NCBI RefSeq assembly: GCF_035556095.1
Contig: NZ_DATMFT010000025.1
Span: 124,001-188,000, forward strand
Source of the DNA: Parapedobacter sp035556095
Lineage (GTDB): Bacteria; Bacteroidota; Bacteroidia; Sphingobacteriales; Sphingobacteriaceae
Direction of reading: 5' to 3'
DNA length: 64,000 bases
Shown: positions 9,116-19,500 of the stretch, piece by piece
Position numbering within the stretch: the first letter of the stretch is position 1
Layout of the letters: the number at the start of each line of letters is the position of its first letter
Made by a program: the position numbers and the translations under genes
The notes under the pieces: generated by a model
Databases searched by the model: none
Told to the model about the DNA's origin: nothing
Seen by the model: the letters and a program-made list of their open reading frames with translations, nothing else

Positions 9116-9184
9116 GTTGTCAGATGGAGCCTTTGATGATTACAACAACCATTGCACGGTGTGCTTAACGGTTGTTGTAATCAT
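9116..9184 (-). repeat. Leader element copy 1: conserved 19-nt block plus 15-bp stem-loop
   Basis: Read on the minus strand, ATGATTACAACAACC and GGTTGTTGTAATCAT (9136-9150 and 9170-9184) form a perfect 15-bp stem. The 19-nt loop contains TTAAGCACAC (9159-9168). The stem is followed by the block AAAGGCTCCATCTGACAAC (9116-9134), which ends 16 nt before the start codon of the DUF1735 lipoprotein. The same block and loop core recur at 61765-61837, just upstream of the pafA start. It may be a dispersed repeat, a cis-regulatory leader, or both. Confidence 0.65.
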
Positions 9185-9219
9185 TTCAGGGTTCATACAC
9201 CTATTTGCGTTTGATGTAA

Positions 9220-11451
9220 TTAATTCCAGCCTGGATTTTGCCAGTTGGTACCGGTATGGCTTTGCATTTTATTGATTTCTCCCTGAGGGATGGGGTATAA
9301 ATATAGCTTTTCCTTGTAGGATTCACGGGCAAACCCAATCCGCTCATAGGTAAACGATTCATCAGACTGTTTGGTGATCCGCATACCCGTGACGTAGCGC
9401 TCTACATTCTCCATAATTTGCCAGCGGCGTACATCAAAATAACGATGACCCTCATAAGCGAGTTCCACGCGGCGCTCGTTACGGTAACGTTTCTCGAACT
9501 CATCTTTCGATAATCCAGCAGGCAGATCGGGCATATTCACCCTCCTGCGTATGGCGTTGACCGCGTCACGGGCGCTCATCGACATCCCGTTGCCGATGTT
9601 GATGGCGGCATCCGGATTACCTGTTGATTGATACGCAGCCTCCGCGAAGTTGAGGTACATTTCAGCAAGACGGAACATCCGGATTTCGCCGTCGGCATTA
9701 TTGTCACGTCCTGATCTCCAGTTGTTGTATTTCCTCAGGTAGTAACCGGTATGAGTAGCGCGTCGGTCGGTAGTCGAGATGGCATCTTTCCCACCCACAT
9801 AGCTTTGAACGGGATCGGCCGGAGTCAAATCAACTCTCACATTGATCTCCATATCTTTCACATATACGATACTTCCTGCATCCGGCCCCACATCAAACCG
9901 CAGCGAGTGGTCGGCAGCGCCCCATTTCCACCAGCTTTCGCTTCGGTAAGGCGTCAAATCCAATTCGAAATCTATCCATTCGTCCGATTTGTTCAAGACC
10001 ACATTTTCCGGGGTCGATTGTCCGCCTGCTGCACCAGGTGCTTGGAAAAAGAACTGCGCATTGGTAATGTCTCGATTACTTTTGTATTTGAATTTAAGCA
10101 ATATGGAACCGGAAGAAGCATTGATATCGGTACCCAACGTTGTAGTCGGTGCAAACGGATCTCCGCCGAGCGTTTCGATTCGAAATCCACCGTCCTCTTC
10201 AGTAATTGAAATGTTATTTCCCGAGAGCGTCATATTCAATGGGTAGTGGTCGTCCCGGGCAAGACCGGTTGATGCGCCCAATTCCCGCTTAGCTCCGTTG
10301 AAATAAACCGTCGCATAGAAGCGAGGGTCCCGGCCTTCATAAGGATTTTCCGGATCGTAACCCGATGCTGTATTGATAATGGGTTGCAGATGCTGGGGAT
10401 CAGCGTAGCCTGTGATCGGGGGCAATCCGGTAGCCTGCATCTCATAAGCATCCACCAGCTCCTGAGTAGGGCTGGCGCCGGCCGACTGTTGTCCAGGAGT
10501 GGAAGGCATGCCGTGGCTTCCCCAGATATTTACATTCGGCCCACCATAAATGGTTTCCTTGTCGCGTGCACGTTGTTCGTCGTGCTGGGTAATGAAATAA
10601 AAGTCATAAGTGTTTTGGGCAACGCCGTCGCCGGGAACCTCATCCCACAGTTCATAGCCGTTGGTCAACAGATTTGACAACGCGCTGCCGGTTACTTCAG
10701 CAGCTTGGTTCCAAGAATACGTGCCATCGGCAAACAACGGGCTAGCTGCGTATAGCGCTGCCTCCGAACGGATGGCTTGTACCACAGCGCGGTTCATAAT
10801 GAAATTCTCGCCGACACGTACCGTCCAAGAAAACCCCAGTGCTGCTTCCGGCGCGCTCATTGCTGCGTCGCAATCCGCAAGGATTTGGTTTACGACCGCT
10901 GATACCGGTGCACGGCTGTCCTGCCCGAAGTCATGGTCGATCTCGTAAGATTCAGTAATCAACGGAACGGCACCATAGCGTTTGATCAACTGCAGGTAAT
11001 AGAGTGCCCTGAGCGTGTGCGCCTGTGCTTTCCACGAGGTTATTTCATCCTCCAACGACGCTAAATCGGCCGCCGAAACACCCTCGATCCGTTTTAGAAA
11101 AATATTACACTTTCTAATGGATTGGTAGATTCCCCCCCATGGCTGTCCATCTACGTTGGAATAATTCGCCGCAGAGAAAGCATCTACATACCAAAATGAT
11201 GGTAATGTCCCCTGAAAAACCCGTTCCGAACTTTGCGCTTCATCCGTAAGCGCCGAGCGGTTGATATCGGGAAAAATACGCGAATCATAGCACGAGTTCA
11301 GATACCCTCTTACCCCATTCCTGGTTTTGAAGAGCTCATCGAGCGAGGAGCGCCCGTCATACTCGAGCTCCAGCAGTTTATTGCAGGACGGAGTAAAACA
11401 TGCGACCAACGCAATTATGGAGAAGATAATATATTTTTTCATTATCGTCAT
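9220..11451 (-). CDS. SusD/RagB-family outer-membrane lipoprotein with inserted beta-sandwich module
   Basis: SusD-like proteins cap the SusC transporter and bind glycan at the cell surface. The lipobox is FTPSC at Cys23. SusD_like and RagB hallmarks include WGGIYQSIRKCNIFL, AQAHTLRALYYLQLIKRYG, NERRVELAYEGHRYFDVRRW and a terminal WQNPGWN. At 743 residues it is far longer than usual. The excess is a block at residues about 403-545 that interrupts the domain between NGAKRELG and the TGYYLRKY motif. That block is related to the N-terminal module of the GH-A-like enzyme at 2168-4330. A second start at 11442 (MKKYIIF) is equally plausible. The gene is spaced 2 bp from its SusC partner, indicating a shared transcript. 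Confidence 0.93.
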   Translation of the reverse strand: MTIMKKYIIFSIIALVACFTPSCNKLLELEYDGRSSLDELFKTRNGVRGYLNSCYDSRIFPDINRSALTDEAQSSERVFQGTLPSFWYVDAFSAANYSNVDGQPWGGIYQSIRKCNIFLKRIEGVSAADLASLEDEITSWKAQAHTLRALYYLQLIKRYGAVPLITESYEIDHDFGQDSRAPVSAVVNQILADCDAAMSAPEAALGFSWTVRVGENFIMNRAVVQAIRSEAALYAASPLFADGTYSWNQAAEVTGSALSNLLTNGYELWDEVPGDGVAQNTYDFYFITQHDEQRARDKETIYGGPNVNIWGSHGMPSTPGQQSAGASPTQELVDAYEMQATGLPPITGYADPQHLQPIINTASGYDPENPYEGRDPRFYATVYFNGAKRELGASTGLARDDHYPLNMTLSGNNISITEEDGGFRIETLGGDPFAPTTTLGTDINASSGSILLKFKYKSNRDITNAQFFFQAPGAAGGQSTPENVVLNKSDEWIDFELDLTPYRSESWWKWGAADHSLRFDVGPDAGSIVYVKDMEINVRVDLTPADPVQSYVGGKDAISTTDRRATHTGYYLRKYNNWRSGRDNNADGEIRMFRLAEMYLNFAEAAYQSTGNPDAAINIGNGMSMSARDAVNAIRRRVNMPDLPAGLSKDEFEKRYRNERRVELAYEGHRYFDVRRWQIMENVERYVTGMRITKQSDESFTYERIGFARESYKEKLYLYPIPQGEINKMQSHTGTNWQNPGWN

Positions 11452-11453
11452 TT

Positions 11454-14400
11454 TTAAAATTTAATACTTAATCCCACGTTGTACAAACGATATACGGGAA
11501 TCCCTTCTATGCCTCCATCGTAATGTCCTTCCGGCCCATAAATATCATGGTCAAGCTTATCCCAAGTAAATAGGTTTTGACCACTCAGATAGACCCTTAT
11601 TCCGTTGTAGGCTTTGAACGTATAACCCATTTCCAAGTTCTTTAGCCGAAGGTAAGATTTGTCTTCGAGGAAGAAATTACTGGCTTCGTGATTGGAGTTC
11701 TTCTGAGCAGACAACGCCGGATACGTGATATCCTCTCCGTTTGCATAGCGTTCAGGCGTCCAAGCCGTTTTATGCCACTCCGAATACATGCCTTCAAAGC
11801 TATATTCTACCCGACTGTTGGACATGTCAATCGTCCAGTAATCGGCAATGCCTTGGAAAAGGAAATTCAGGTCAAAGCTTTTGTATTTGAATCCGCCATG
11901 GAAAGCATAGAAGAAGTTTGGCAAGGCTCCTTTACCGAGAGGCACTTTATCTTTGTCATTGATTTTGCCGTCGGCATTGAGGTCGTAGTATTTCAGGTAA
12001 CCGGGCCTTGGCGTACCAATTTCATAGACCAACCCGCTGTTGTTAATCTCTTCCTGGCTGTTGAAATAGCCGTTTCCGTTGTGGTCGTCAACCATGTAAC
12101 CCCATTGTTGACCAAGAGGATAGCCCTCTTGGCGGATCCGGTACGCGAAATCTTCTGCCCGTTCACTTTCGTCCCAGAAAATGATCTGGTTCTTATTGTG
12201 AGCAAACCATCCGCCCAAAGAGACGGTCAAATTTCGGTTAATATCCCTCGTAAAATCAAGCGCGACCTCATAGCCCTTATTTTCATAAACTCCCACGTTG
12301 GTTCTCGGATAGTTTACGAGTGGTACACCTTGGTAATCAGGAGTTCTTGAAATAGCGCTGGTAACACCGTTTTCTGTCCGCTCGTTATACATATCAACTG
12401 TCAGCGTGAGGTTGTTCAACAGGGAGAGGTCAATTCCCAAATTCTTCTTGGTAATGATTTCCGGATCGAGCAGGGGGTTGGCAACCTGGCCTTCGTTCAC
12501 GTTATGGCCGCCTAAAAATCCGAATCCACCGCCTGTCAGCGTTACATTATCAAGATAAACGTATCGGCCTATTCCTCGGTCATTACCTGCTTTACCCCAC
12601 GAACCACGGAGTTTCAAATAGGTAAGCACTGGGTTTTCTTTTAAAAACGATTCATTGGAAGCCACCCAGCCGGCAGAAACTGCGGGAAACGCGGTGAATC
12701 GGTTTTCGCTGGAGTACTGTTCCGAACCGGAATAACCCAGATCGAATTTAACCAAATACCGGTCGTCAAATCCGTAGCCCACACTCACGCCGGAATTTAC
12801 CCGTTTGTAAGGCAATCCACCACCCGCTTTATTGAGGTGTTGGTAAAAACTGTAAGCCATAGCCGTTACATCGTGTACGTCTTTGAACCTCCGGTGATAA
12901 TTCAAAACACCTTTATAGTTCAGGTTATAATAAAAGCTCGTACTGCTTCTGTACTGCAAAGGCGTATTCACCTGTGTCCGTATCTTTTCAAACTCTAACT
13001 CGGAATAATCTTTGGTACGCACCCACTCCTCATAAGTGCGGTTGGCGAATAATCCTTTAACCGCATTGGTCTGGTAGCCGTAGCTGCCGCTCAGGCTCAA
13101 CCCGGGTGTTACAAAACTCAGGTCGAGCTTTGGCGCAAACTGTGCATAGATATTGGTGACGGTATATTGGTCGTACCCTAGGCGGTTGATGACAGCCCAA
13201 GAGGTAATCGGTTCCGTTTCCGTAACAACCACTTCACCCCCAGATATATCACCGGTTTCGGGGTCTTGAACCAACGGCGTGGTCGGCCCATAATTATAAG
13301 GTGGTAAAGTGAAGAACCGATACCATATCCGCTTAGCAAATCCGTCCCAACTACCGCCATAAGTCAGCGACACCGCGTTGCCCCCGGGCGTTCTCTCCCG
13401 CTTGATGTTACCACTGAGATTCACACCGATGGATAGGTATTTATTTAAGTTCACGTCGACATTTGAGCGGATGTTCGCCCATAGAAAATTGTTGTTTGGA
13501 TTGTAATCGGTAGTTGTCGGATCTACCTTCCACATACCATCCTGCCGCAATACATTCACGTTGGTGTAAAAAACGGCTTTATCCCCGCCACCTGTAAGAT
13601 TAACGTTCACACGGCTCATTTGGGTGATATCTCTGGCGCTCATCGCTCTCCAGTTGTTATCGGGGAAAAAACTCCGGTCCTCACCCGCAACGAATCCCTC
13701 TTCCGCAACTTGGCTAAAATACGAGTACCTCCCATTGCCGTCGTTGTAACCCGCCTGGTTCCGCAGGCGCACGAAATCGGCCGAACTGATGTGAGGTGGG
13801 GTCGTCGTCCGCTGCTCGAATGTATGGTTTATTTCCGCGTCGATTTTTAACGGCTGTTTGACTCCGCGCTTCGTTGTAATCACAATCACACCGTTAGCTC
13901 CATGAATCCCATACAACGCCTGCGCAGATGCATCTTTCAATACGTTGATCGTCTCGACTTCGTTGGCCGTGATGTATTCGAAAAGCTGATTTGCGTTATA
14001 ATCATACGGGAAGCCATCGATGACAATCATTGCTGTCCCGCCGTTAGGCGACGAACTGCCCCTCACATACAGCTCCGTGTTGGTTCTTGCCGGTTCCGAG
14101 TAGGTTTCGCGAGTGAACAATCCGGGTATACGTCCGGCAAGCGACATGGAGAGGTTTCCAACCGGAGAGCGACGTAGCTCTTCGCCCGTTACGCTGTAAG
14201 TGGCATCGGTAACCAACGTCTTCCGCTGGGTATAATTTCCGAAGTGCACTTTCTCGTCCAGATCGTACGTTTCGGCACGCTTCATGTTCACGTCCAGTAC
14301 CCCATCAGTAACTTCATGTGTTTGCGAAACATAGCCGCGGAATGAGAACGCCAGGTGCGTACTGCCGTCATCAAGTTCCAACTCATAATTACCGTCTTTA

Positions 14401-14564
14401 TCGGTTGCGGCAACATTTTTGCCATTCGATGAGGCGACGATTACCCCTTGCAGTATGGAGCCATTTTCATCTTTGACTGTTCCGCTGACCTGCGCGTGAA
14501 GGACCCCCACCCACAAGAACAACAAAACCAATGAAAATATAGCTTTATTTGTTGAATTATTCAT
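11454..14564 (-). CDS. SusC/RagA-family TonB-dependent transporter with degenerate TonB box
   Basis: The 1036-residue protein has a signal peptide ending LHAQ, then a CarboxypepD_reg-like domain at about 26-95. A plug follows with LAGRIPGLF, GGTAMIVIDGFPYD and the INVLKDASAQALYGIHGANGVI motif, then a long beta-barrel ending NVGLSIKF. The usual SusC TonB box DEVVVIGYG is replaced by DEKVHFGNY at about 103-111, which is weaker than in the other two SusC proteins here. It probably imports oligosaccharides across the outer membrane with the adjacent inserted-domain SusD. It is the second SusC/SusD pair in the operon, 32 bp downstream of the first pair. Confidence 0.95.
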   Translation of the reverse strand: MNNSTNKAIFSLVLLFLWVGVLHAQVSGTVKDENGSILQGVIVASSNGKNVAATDKDGNYELELDDGSTHLAFSFRGYVSQTHEVTDGVLDVNMKRAETYDLDEKVHFGNYTQRKTLVTDATYSVTGEELRRSPVGNLSMSLAGRIPGLFTRETYSEPARTNTELYVRGSSSPNGGTAMIVIDGFPYDYNANQLFEYITANEVETINVLKDASAQALYGIHGANGVIVITTKRGVKQPLKIDAEINHTFEQRTTTPPHISSADFVRLRNQAGYNDGNGRYSYFSQVAEEGFVAGEDRSFFPDNNWRAMSARDITQMSRVNVNLTGGGDKAVFYTNVNVLRQDGMWKVDPTTTDYNPNNNFLWANIRSNVDVNLNKYLSIGVNLSGNIKRERTPGGNAVSLTYGGSWDGFAKRIWYRFFTLPPYNYGPTTPLVQDPETGDISGGEVVVTETEPITSWAVINRLGYDQYTVTNIYAQFAPKLDLSFVTPGLSLSGSYGYQTNAVKGLFANRTYEEWVRTKDYSELEFEKIRTQVNTPLQYRSSTSFYYNLNYKGVLNYHRRFKDVHDVTAMAYSFYQHLNKAGGGLPYKRVNSGVSVGYGFDDRYLVKFDLGYSGSEQYSSENRFTAFPAVSAGWVASNESFLKENPVLTYLKLRGSWGKAGNDRGIGRYVYLDNVTLTGGGFGFLGGHNVNEGQVANPLLDPEIITKKNLGIDLSLLNNLTLTVDMYNERTENGVTSAISRTPDYQGVPLVNYPRTNVGVYENKGYEVALDFTRDINRNLTVSLGGWFAHNKNQIIFWDESERAEDFAYRIRQEGYPLGQQWGYMVDDHNGNGYFNSQEEINNSGLVYEIGTPRPGYLKYYDLNADGKINDKDKVPLGKGALPNFFYAFHGGFKYKSFDLNFLFQGIADYWTIDMSNSRVEYSFEGMYSEWHKTAWTPERYANGEDITYPALSAQKNSNHEASNFFLEDKSYLRLKNLEMGYTFKAYNGIRVYLSGQNLFTWDKLDHDIYGPEGHYDGGIEGIPVYRLYNVGLSIKF

Positions 14565-14596
14565 AAAAGAATCTCGTTTTTGAATTAATTATCAAA

Positions 14597-16492
14597 TTAC
14601 CACTCCGGATTCTGCCAGTTTTCCCCGGTCAGACCTATCATGATATTCGCATCGTCCAACGGTATGGGGAACCACATGAATTTACGCGCATAGCTCAGCC
14701 GCTCGCGAGATACGGGTACCCTGGCGTACGTGTAAGATCCATCTCCGTTGCGCGTGATATCCACTGCGGTAATCCAGCGGTCAGTCTTCTCAAGGTTTCC
14801 ATCGGGTGTATTCCAACGACGTACATCAAAGTACCGATGTGCTTCAAACGCAAGCTCCACCCGGCGCTCATTACGGATACGTAATAGGAGCTGATCTTTA
14901 GAAAGGCCTTGCGGCAACTCGGGCATATTTACACGTCGGCGAATCGCATTGACAGCAACATACGCCTCGTCCAGGTGACCCGCTTCCGCAGCCGCTTCTG
15001 CAAGATTCAGATAAATTTCGCCTAACCTCATCACTTTCGGAGCAGCCATGCCTGCGGTTACCACTTCCTGTCCAGAATTCGGATGCATGAATTTCCGGAG
15101 GAAATAACCGGTACGGGTGGCTTTCCGTGTCGTGGGGTGCCTGCCTGTCTGGGGTTCTCCCGTCCAGGTAGCAATCACCCTCGTGCGATAGCCCTTGCCG
15201 GCGGGATAGTTTTCAATGCTTCCGGTGGTTTCATCAAAAGGCCAGTATGCTTTGCGCTTTGAACCGTTGTAATAGATCGACGCATAAAATCGCGGATCAC
15301 GATTTTCATACGGGTCTTGCTCGTCATATAGCGTGTTGTTGGAATTAAAGTTGGGCTGCAGGTGCGTCACTTCATCGATATAAGGCTTCGCTAAATTGAG
15401 AATGGGTTGTCCGTCAATAGTTTCAAAACAATCCACGATTTCCTGCGATGGGCACGAACCTGATTTATATTGATTTTGGGCGCCCACACCGTCTGTACCG
15501 AATCCGTCTTGCCCGGCATTGGTCTGATAAATCGTCTCCTTGTCTGTCGGGTTGTTTTCGTACGTCATGCTGTTAGAGAAATACTCATTGAAAAGCTTAG
15601 CCCCATCGTTTGGAAGAAATACATCCGGATTGTCGCTCCAAGATGGGAAGTTGACCTTGTCGTACAGTTCATACCCGTTCGCTCTCAGGTTAGCGAGCGC
15701 TTCCTTATTGATTTGATATGCCTTGTCCCAATAATCGTTTCCTTCATTGTACAGTGGGCTGGCCGCATAAAGCGACATCCTCGATTTAAGGCCTTCTGCT
15801 ACCGCTTTGGTGAACCTGAATGCCTCGGCACCGGTAGTGATGCGCCAGGGTAATTCAGGAGCTAACAACGCCTTATCACAATCTTCGATAATAAACTGCA
15901 CCACATCGTAGTAGGAGCTGCGAACCGTTTGCGAAAAATCATCTTCATAGCCATGTGCTTCCCTTACGATAGGGAGCCCACATCCGAAAAATTTAAGCAG
16001 TATGGAGTAATAATAAGCCCGAAGCAAATGAGCCTCAGCCTTCCATCTGGCACGGTTCGATTCACTCCGTACCGTTGCCGCGTCAATCTGGCCAAGGAAT
16101 ACCGAACATTTACGGATGCCTTCCCACATACGTACCCAGTAATTACCATTGCCCCAATCAGCAAACTCTTGATTAAAATGTAGGGCAGCCGATACGTTTC
16201 CGCTATAATGCTTCCCGGAGGTAATCCAGGGCTCGGCCTCCGCATCCGTATCCCATGATTCGTCGCTCCAGTCTACCGGTCCGCGCATGTGGAAGAAATA
16301 CGATTTCCCTTCGCCGGGGATATAGGCGTAACAGGAATTCAAATAGGCGGCAACCTTTTCGTCATCTTTAAAGACATCCGTCAGGGAAATCTTCCCGTCC
16401 GGCGCCTGATCCAAAACATCCGAGCATCCACTAACCACTATTAGTGCAACCAATGCCAGGGTTTTCTTTATTTTAAGAATATGATCAATCAT
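14597..16492 (-). CDS. SusD/RagB-family outer-membrane lipoprotein
   Basis: The 631-residue protein has lipobox VVSGC, then the SusD-typical SDVLDQAPDGKISLTDVF opening. Other family hallmarks are WVRMWEGIRKCSVFLGQI, AEAHLLRAYYYSILLKFFG, LGEIYLNLAEAAAEAG, NERRVELAFEAHRYFDVRRW and a terminal WQNPEW. It should sit on the outer leaflet as the glycan-binding lid of the SusC encoded 30 bp upstream. It shares the WQNP ending and overall architecture with the next SusD but lacks that protein's inserted module, so the two pairs probably accept different parts of a substrate or different chain lengths. That last point is inference. Confidence 0.95.
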   Translation of the reverse strand: MIDHILKIKKTLALVALIVVSGCSDVLDQAPDGKISLTDVFKDDEKVAAYLNSCYAYIPGEGKSYFFHMRGPVDWSDESWDTDAEAEPWITSGKHYSGNVSAALHFNQEFADWGNGNYWVRMWEGIRKCSVFLGQIDAATVRSESNRARWKAEAHLLRAYYYSILLKFFGCGLPIVREAHGYEDDFSQTVRSSYYDVVQFIIEDCDKALLAPELPWRITTGAEAFRFTKAVAEGLKSRMSLYAASPLYNEGNDYWDKAYQINKEALANLRANGYELYDKVNFPSWSDNPDVFLPNDGAKLFNEYFSNSMTYENNPTDKETIYQTNAGQDGFGTDGVGAQNQYKSGSCPSQEIVDCFETIDGQPILNLAKPYIDEVTHLQPNFNSNNTLYDEQDPYENRDPRFYASIYYNGSKRKAYWPFDETTGSIENYPAGKGYRTRVIATWTGEPQTGRHPTTRKATRTGYFLRKFMHPNSGQEVVTAGMAAPKVMRLGEIYLNLAEAAAEAGHLDEAYVAVNAIRRRVNMPELPQGLSKDQLLLRIRNERRVELAFEAHRYFDVRRWNTPDGNLEKTDRWITAVDITRNGDGSYTYARVPVSRERLSYARKFMWFPIPLDDANIMIGLTGENWQNPEW

Positions 16493-16522
16493 AACAATAT
16501 CTTTATTACAGTGTCCTTAAGG

Positions 16523-19500
16523 TCAGAATTTAATATTGGCACCGAAGCTGAAGATCGAGGTCTGCGGATAACCGATCGAGTCGTCGTTTTCCGGGTCGAG
16601 GTGTGTCGGCCTGAATTTGGGTGACCACGTAAATACATTCTGTCCATTCACAAACACCCTCATGTTGGAGACTCCTATTAACCGCAGTGAATTTTCCGGT
16701 AGCGTATAACCCACCTCAAAGTTTTTCAGCCGGAAAAGATCTCGATCGAAGATAAAGAACGAGTTCGCCCGGTGGTTTACACCTTCCTCAGAGTGCAGTG
16801 CCGGATAGGTAATCTCTTCTCCGTTTTTCCAACGCTCTTCGGTCCATGCCTTCTTGTGGTATGGAAAATAAGTGCCTTCGATCGTTGTTTCATAGGTACC
16901 CTGTGCCGCAAATCCCGAATTGAATTTACCGAGCCCCTGGAAGAAAACATAGGCATCAAATGCTTTCCATTCGGCCGAAAATGAAAAGCCATAGCTATAC
17001 CGGGGAATATGTCCAACACCGATGGGGGCTTGGTCCTTGTCATCAATTACCTTGTCACCGTTCAGGTCTTTGTAAACGAAATCACCGGGCCGCGGTGTGC
17101 CGAATCCGTACGTCACGCGGTCCGGATTCGCCAACGATTCTTCGTTCCAATACCCACCATCTTGATCCCAGTCAATGAGGTATCCCCAAGCCTGTCCGAT
17201 TGGATAACCTGTTCCACGGTATTTGTATGCATAAGTTTCGTCGCGCGGCACCTCATCAACGTTGGTGCGTTTATTTCGGTTATAAGAAAGCTGTCCTCTG
17301 AAGTGAAGAGACAAATCCGGGCTGACTGTTTTGTTGTAACCCAACTCTATCTCGTACCCTTGGTTCAACACTTCGCCCATATTCACTCTGGGTATGTTGT
17401 TAAGCGGAACACCCTGCCAAACGGGGATACTGTTTCGCCGTAGGAGGATCTGTGAGCGATTCTCACGGAAGAAATCAACCTGTCCCGTAATGTCTTTCAT
17501 GATGGAAAAATCCAATCCTAGGTTATACTTATTGGCAACCTCCCACGTAAGCATCCGATTACCCAACAAGCCTTCGTTCACCCGTCTGCCCGCAGCGAGA
17601 CTGCCGGAGAATCCACCGCCTCCCACCGTGATATCGTCTAAATAGAGGAAACGGAGGTTGCCCATCTTATCATTCCCTACTTTTCCGTAAGAGGTCCTAA
17701 TTTTCAGGAACGTAATGTAGGGGTTGTCTTTCAAGAACGGCTCTTGACTGATTGCCCACCCGATCGATCCCGAAGGGAAGAAGCCGAACCGGCTTTCCGG
17801 AGAGAACTGCTCTGATCCGTTATAACCGAAGTTGACTTCAGCGAGGTAGCGTGTATCGTAGTCATACGTTGCCCGGCCGGCAAAACCGAGTACGTTGAAA
17901 GGAATGGCAGCCCCCCCGTCATCCCAGTAGTCCCGGTCGCCACGAAGCATACCGCCTACGTTATGTTTGCCAAACGACCGGTTATAAAGAAGCTGTCCTT
18001 GGAAGTTCACATTGTACCTTGCGCCCTGCCCATAGCTTAACCAGAAGTTGTCTTGTCTCAATTGGAAAACCGAGAAGGAAAGTTCATCGGTCTCCGGATC
18101 GATAAACGCTTGGTATTCGGTTTGACTTCTATTGCCTCTGACTCGGTTTTCGCCCTTTGCATCGTATGAGATCATTCCTTTCAGTGACAACCCTTTGGTA
18201 ATGCCGTCCAGATTGAAGTCAAGCCCAAAGGAAGAGTTCAGGTTAGAGCGGGTCTCCAGGTTATAACCATACCAGTTCATGATCGTGAAAGGTGAGCGGT
18301 CTAAATAATGTCCGCTGTTCAAGTAAGTCGGGTCGAGCGGCAGATTGGGAGGAACGCCGAAACCGGGAATCGTCATGGGACCGGGTGTTATCGGCAACAT
18401 GGTTTGTGCTTGATACATCATGTCGCGCACCAGCCAGTTCTGGTCACCACCGTACATTATAGCGGCATTCGGCATGTTTACTTTCTCAATGTAAGTGCCT
18501 AAGTTGACAAACGCTTTAAGCCATTTGTTCACTGTATAGTCCACATTTGACCGGAACGAATAGCGGTCCAGTTTAAATGACGGATCATACTTCAAGATAT
18601 CTTCGGACACTGTATTCATGTTTCCCCCCTGATGCAGGTAGCCGACATTCAAGAAGTAGGTGATTCTATCTGTACCTCCACTCAAGTTGGTATTTAAGTT
18701 GGTCTGTGGCGACCACCTTCTCACCAGCATCCGATACCAGTCGTTATCGGGATACATCCATTTCCTCAACGCAGCCTGTTCTTCATAATCTGGCGCAGTC
18801 GGGTCCAATCCAGCAAGTGGATTTTCGAACTTGGCGATAATGTCGGGGGTAAATGGTGCCTCAAATCCGTCATTCTCCATGGCCATGTTACGCAGTTTCA
18901 TGTATTCGATCGATCCTGGCATTTCCGGTTCGCGGGTGAGCCTAGAATAACTTTGGGTGACATTGGCGGAGAGTTCAGGCTTCCCTACTTTTCCTCGCTT
19001 CGTCGTGATGATCAACACGCCGTTCGCACCACGTACCCCGAATATCGCTGTTGCCGAAGCGTCTTTCAACACCGAGATCGATTCTACTTCATTGATATCG
19101 AGGGTACGGATGTTATCCCTAGGTACGCCATCGATCAAAATCAGCGGGTTGGTACCGTTGATGGTTGCGGCACCCCGGAGGTACATGGTCGCGTCGTCGA
19201 CGCCCGGTTGGCCGCCCACGCGCTGCATGGATGTAAGGCCGGCAACACGTCCGGCGAGCGCGTTAGCAAGGCTGGCCGACGAGGATACGCGCAGCTCTTC
19301 CGGACTGACCGAAGAAACGGCGCCGGTAACGGTCACCTTCTTCTGTACGCCGTAGCCAATGACCACGACTTCGTCCAGCCCCACATTATCGGGCATCAAC
19401 TGCACATTAACGGGTGAGCTGTTAGACACGGGCAATTCCTTGTCGATAAAACCGACTAGGCGAAACAACAACGTGTCGCCAATCCGAACTCCGGCCAACG

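Noticed and set aside
11688..12350. 220-codon plus-strand open frame
   Set aside because: It is antisense to the second SusC barrel and unlike any protein family.
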